Shown here: positions 60,904 to 64,000 of the stretch, piece after piece
Numbering within the stretch: the stretch's first letter is position 1
How the letters are laid out: every line of letters begins with the position of its first letter
Source of the DNA: SG8-39 sp041558415
Lineage (GTDB): Bacteria > Pseudomonadota > Gammaproteobacteria > Burkholderiales > SG8-39
NCBI GenBank assembly: GCA_041558415.1
Contig: JBFFEY010000001.1
Location: 158,529 to 222,528, forward strand
Direction of reading: 5' to 3'
Length of the DNA: 64,000 nt
Translations under genes and position numbers: made by a program
The notes under the pieces: generated by a model
What the model was told of the DNA's origin: nothing
Seen by the model: only the letters and a program-made list of their open reading frames with translations
The model's database searches: none

Positions 60904-62934
60904 CTAGAGCGCCGCCGCGAGCTGCGCCCCCTCGAGCATCGCCCGCTTGGCGTCGAGCTCGGCGGCGAGCTTGGCGCCGCCGATGAGGTGCGGTTTTTTG
61001 CCGCGTGCCTCGAGCTTGGCAACGAGCGCGCGGTTCGGCTCCTGGCCGGCGCAGACGATCACCGTGTCGGCCTCAATCACGCGCGCGGCGCCGTCGACGG
61101 TGACGTGCACGCCGGCGTCGTCGATCCGGTCGTAGCTGACGCCGCCGAGCATCTGCACGCCGGCGCGCGCGAGTTCGATGCGCAACGTCCAGCCGGTGGT
61201 GAGACCGAGGGTGGCGCCGAACGGCGTGGTCGAGCGCTTGAGCATGGTGATCTGGTGTGCGGGTTGTCCCGCTTTCGGCGGCGCCGCGGCGAGGCCGCCG
61301 ACGCTCGCCGGGTCCTCGACGATGCCCCAGTGCGCGGCGAAGGCCGCCGGGTCGCTCTGCGCCTGGCCCTCGCCCTCGGCGAGGTAGAGCGCCGTATCGA
61401 AGCCGATGCCGCCGGCGCCGAGGATGGCAACGCGCCGCCCGGGCTTGACGCGACCGCACAGCACGTCGATGTAGCCCGCCACCTTGGGATGGTCGATGCC
61501 CGCGATATCCGGGCGGCGCGGCTCGATGCCGGTGGCCAGCACCACTTCGTCGAAGCCGGCAAGCTCGGCCTCGTCCGGCGTCTTGCCGAGCAGGACCTTG
61601 ACGCCGGCGCGCCGCAGCCGCTCGGCGTAATAGTCGACCGACTCGCCGAACTCGCGCTTGCCGGGAATCCTCTTGGCAAGGTTGAACTGCCCGCCGAGCT
61701 CGGCTGCGCGGTCGTACAGCGCGACCTCGTGGCCGCGCTCCGCGGCAACCGCGGCGCAGGACATGCCTGCCGGTCCGCCACCAACCACGGCGACGCGCTT
61801 TTTCTTCCCCGTCGGCGTGTAGACGAGCTCGGTCTCGCGCCCGGCGCGCGGATTGACCAGGCAGTTGGCGATGCCGCGCTGGAAGATCTGGTCGAGGCAG
61901 GCCTGATTGCAGGCGAAGCAGATGTTGATGCCGGCGCGATCGCCCGCCTTCGCCTTGTTGGCGAACTCGGCGTCGGCCAGCATCGGTCGCGCGAGCGAGA
62001 CCATGTCGGCGTCGCCGCGCGCGATGATGTCCTCGGCGAGCTCGGGCGCATTGATACGGTTCGAGGCGACGAGCGGGATGCCGACCGCCTGCTTGACGCG
62101 CCGCGTCGCCCAGGCGAACGCGCCGCGCGGCACGGCGTGTGCGATCGTCGGGATGCGTGCCTCGTGCCAGCCGATGCCCGAGTTGAGGATGTCGGCGCCC
62201 GCGGCCTCGATGGCGCGCGCGACGGTGACAACCTCCTCGCCGGTGAGCCCGCCTTCCACCAGATCGAGCACCGAGACACGGAACTGGATGACGAAGTCGC
62301 TGCCGCAGCGCTCGCGCGTGCGACGCACGATCTCGGTCGCGAAGCGGATGCGCTGCGCGAGCGGACCGCCCCAGTCGTCGGTGCGCTGGTTGGTGCGCAG
62401 GCAGAGAAACTGCGTGATGAGGTAGCCCTCGGAGCCCATGATCTCGACGCCGTCATAGCCTGCCTCGCGCGCCAGCATGGCGCCGCGCACGAAATCCTCG
62501 ATGGTGCGCTCCACTTCGGCCGTTTCCAGCGCGCGCGGCGTCACCTTGTTGATCGGCGCGCGCAGCGCCGACGGTGCAACCGCGTTCGGGTGCTTGCTGT
62601 AGCGACCACCGTGCAGCAGCTGCAGCAGGATGCGGCCGCCGGCGGCGTGCACCGCCTGCGGAATAACGCGATGGGCATCGCGGTCGGCGGCATCGATCAT
62701 CGTCTCGCGCGCCGGGCTGAGGTTGCCTTCCATGTTCGGCGCGAAGGCGCCGGTGACGAGCAGCGCCGTGCCGCCGGCGGCGCGCTCGGCATAGAACGCG
62801 GCGAGCTTGGCGTGCCCGCCCGGCGCGCTCTCGAGGCCGGTGTGCATCGATCCCATGAGGATGCGGTTCGGCAGGGTGAGATGACCGACCGTGAGCGGCG
62901 CGAAGAGGTGCGGGTAGTGCGGATTTGCAGCCAT
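60904..62934 (-). CDS. fadH: 2,4-dienoyl-CoA reductase (NADPH), FadH-like
   Basis: A 676-aa flavoprotein with an N-terminal OYE-like FMN TIM barrel (ANPHYPHLFAPLTVGHLTLP; MGSEGYLITQFLCLRTNQRT), a 4Fe-4S cluster segment with Cys in CFACNQACLDQIF and ANCLVNP, and a C-terminal FAD/NAD(P)H domain (VAVVGGGPAGMSCAAVAAER; VAILGAGGIGFDTALYLAEG). Length and cluster spacing match E. coli FadH, which removes double bonds in fatty-acid oxidation; related NADH:flavin oxidoreductases remain possible. ATG 62934 chosen over an upstream in-frame 63003. Confidence 0.88.
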   Translation of the reverse strand: MAANPHYPHLFAPLTVGHLTLPNRILMGSMHTGLESAPGGHAKLAAFYAERAAGGTALLVTGAFAPNMEGNLSPARETMIDAADRDAHRVIPQAVHAAGGRILLQLLHGGRYSKHPNAVAPSALRAPINKVTPRALETAEVERTIEDFVRGAMLAREAGYDGVEIMGSEGYLITQFLCLRTNQRTDDWGGPLAQRIRFATEIVRRTRERCGSDFVIQFRVSVLDLVEGGLTGEEVVTVARAIEAAGADILNSGIGWHEARIPTIAHAVPRGAFAWATRRVKQAVGIPLVASNRINAPELAEDIIARGDADMVSLARPMLADAEFANKAKAGDRAGINICFACNQACLDQIFQRGIANCLVNPRAGRETELVYTPTGKKKRVAVVGGGPAGMSCAAVAAERGHEVALYDRAAELGGQFNLAKRIPGKREFGESVDYYAERLRRAGVKVLLGKTPDEAELAGFDEVVLATGIEPRRPDIAGIDHPKVAGYIDVLCGRVKPGRRVAILGAGGIGFDTALYLAEGEGQAQSDPAAFAAHWGIVEDPASVGGLAAAPPKAGQPAHQITMLKRSTTPFGATLGLTTGWTLRIELARAGVQMLGGVSYDRIDDAGVHVTVDGAARVIEADTVIVCAGQEPNRALVAKLEARGKKPHLIGGAKLAAELDAKRAMLEGAQLAAAL

Positions 62935-63037
62935 GGGACATCCGGGGTGCGGGAAGGCCCGGATTTTTGCATCAATTGCGCGCTTGCGCCGCTGCGGTTT
63001 CAACCCGGCGCGAGCAGGCGCGCGCGTTCGGCCAGCG

Positions 63038-63871
63038 TCATCGCGCGCTGGGTTTCTTCGCCTTTTCCAGACCGAGAAGCTTGCGCTTGCGCTCGAGTCC
63101 CCAGGCGTAGCCGCCCAGGCCGCCGTCGCTGCGCAGCACCCGGTGGCAGGGCACGATGAGCGCGACCGGGTTGGCGCCGCAGGCGCTGCCTACGGCGCGC
63201 ACTGCGCGCGGCGCGCCGACCGCGCGCGCGATCTCCTGGTAGCTGCGCGTCTCGCCGCGCGGGATGCGGCGCAGGGCATCCCATACGCGACGCTGGAACA
63301 CGGTGCCGCGGATGTCGATCGGCAAGCGCTCGAGTGACGCGTCGCCGTTGAACCAGGCCCGCAACGCCTGCGCCGCGGGCGCGAGCGCCTTCGCATCGAG
63401 TATCCGCTCCGCCTGGGGGAATTCCTGCACGAGCTGACGTGCCAGCGGCGCCGGCGCGTCGCCGAGTTTGACCGCACAGATGCCGCGTTCGGTCGCGCCA
63501 AGCAGGACATGTCCGATCGCGAAGCGGAACGTGGCATAGCGGATCGTCAGTCCCTTGCCGCCGGCGCGGTAATCGCGCGCATCCATGCCGAGACGCGTGC
63601 TGGCTTTTTCGTAGAAGCGCGACAGCGAGCCGTAGCCCGCGTCGAACACCGCGTCGGTGACACGCGCCCCGTTGCGCAACCCGGACTTGATTGATTCCAG
63701 GCGATGCGCATCCTGATAACCGAGCGGGGAGACGCCAAAGGCGCGCTTGAAGCGGCGCTGCAGGTGGTAGGGGCTTGCGCCGACCGCGCGCGCCAGTTCG
63801 GCGAGTGTCACCCGCTCGCCCGCGTGCGCGTCCAGATACTTACGTGCTCTGTCGATCAGTGTCTCGTTCAT
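63038..63871 (-). CDS. Ada-like protein: AraC-type HTH plus O6-methylguanine-DNA methyltransferase
   Basis: A 277-aa fusion. An N-terminal AraC HTH domain (about 1-100; LAELARAVGASPYHLQRRFK) is followed by an Ogt/Ada C-terminal domain with the suicide Cys 242 in VPCHRVLRSDGGLGGYAWG. The zinc-binding N-terminal Ada domain, with its phosphotriester-accepting Cys, is absent, so the classical methylation switch for activation is missing. Monocistronic; the region upstream holds another DnaA-box repeat. Confidence 0.92.
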   Translation of the reverse strand: MNETLIDRARKYLDAHAGERVTLAELARAVGASPYHLQRRFKRAFGVSPLGYQDAHRLESIKSGLRNGARVTDAVFDAGYGSLSRFYEKASTRLGMDARDYRAGGKGLTIRYATFRFAIGHVLLGATERGICAVKLGDAPAPLARQLVQEFPQAERILDAKALAPAAQALRAWFNGDASLERLPIDIRGTVFQRRVWDALRRIPRGETRSYQEIARAVGAPRAVRAVGSACGANPVALIVPCHRVLRSDGGLGGYAWGLERKRKLLGLEKAKKPSAR

Positions 63872-63928
63872 GACGCGCAGATTAGCGGCCTCGCCGCTCG
63901 CGCACTATCCGAAACTTGCGGCCCGGCT

Positions 63929-64000
63929 GGGGTCAGACCCCTGTGGATAACTGCAGGGATATGCGTTTTGTTCGATGGCCGCGACGAAGTTATCCACAGG
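63929..64000. repeat. inverted-repeat element with DnaA boxes (copy C, cut by window end)
   Basis: The left arm 63929-63952 matches copy A (24 nt). The right arm begins at 63987 with AAGTTATCCACAGG and runs off the window. Perfect DnaA boxes lie at 63942-63950 and 63990-63998 in opposite orientations. Spacing between arms equals that of copy A within one base, while the inner sequence differs. Confidence 0.85.

Overview
The window is visibly GC-rich chromosomal DNA, about 95% coding, from a betaproteobacterium (Burkholderiales/Nitrosomonadales/Rhodocyclales type). The evidence is conserved betaproteobacterial gene order: kdsD-kdsC-lptCAB-rpoN-hpf-ptsN-hprK-rapZ, mlaFEDAC-mlaB-(ABC transporter)-bolA-murA-hisGDCBHAFIE-hinT-tatABC, and degS-like/nif3-petABC-sspAB. 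No phage, integrase, intact IS, CRISPR array or rRNA was seen. The only RNA gene is tRNA-Thr(TGT). No gene-free stretch exceeds 300 bases; the longest, about 250 bases between tatC and the degS-like gene, is filled by hairpins.

Layout. 1-7.0 kb, minus strand: KDO synthesis and LPS export genes, sigma-54, a hibernation factor and the PTS-Ntr genes. 7.1-9.0 kb, plus strand: a CPA2 cation/proton antiporter. 9.1-28.5 kb: an MSHA-like type IV pilus locus. It holds a pilin behind a sigma-54-type promoter, two further pilin-class proteins, the assembly genes (MshK, J, I, G, E, N, L, M-like) and, on its two flanks, the halves of a two-component system and of an ABC transporter. 28.6-34.2 kb: the Mla lipid-transport operon followed by a second ABC transporter whose ATPase gene carries an in-frame stop. 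34.3-42.6 kb: bolA/ibaG, murA and a complete histidine operon. 42.6-44.5 kb: hinT and tatABC. 44.7-50.7 kb: a DegS-like protease (minus strand), Nif3, the cytochrome bc1 complex behind a clear sigma-70 promoter, and SspA/SspB. 50.7-64 kb: tRNA-Thr, a sodium:solute symporter, a lone aceE, a CofD-family protein, a MoxR-DUF58-transglutaminase operon, FadH and an Ada-like protein.

How parts fit. A membrane histidine kinase (11.4 kb) and an NtrC-type activator with GAFTGA (26.2 kb) bracket the pilus genes. rpoN is in the same window, and the outlying pilin has a -24/-12 promoter, so a sigma-54 pilin-control circuit is likely. The extension ATPase carries tandem MshEN motifs, suggesting c-di-GMP control of pilus extension. 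The Rieske protein has a twin-arginine signal and the Tat translocase lies 2.4 kb upstream.

Most unusual items: (1) dispersed inverted-repeat elements whose arms each carry a DnaA box (55.4, 60.8 and 63.9 kb); (2) a second palindromic repeat family (44.5 and 60.9 kb); (3) the nested two-component/ABC/pilus arrangement; (4) a CofD (F420 pathway) protein in a betaproteobacterium; (5) the nonsense codon in the YadG-like ATPase; (6) an intra-operon terminator between tatA and tatBC.
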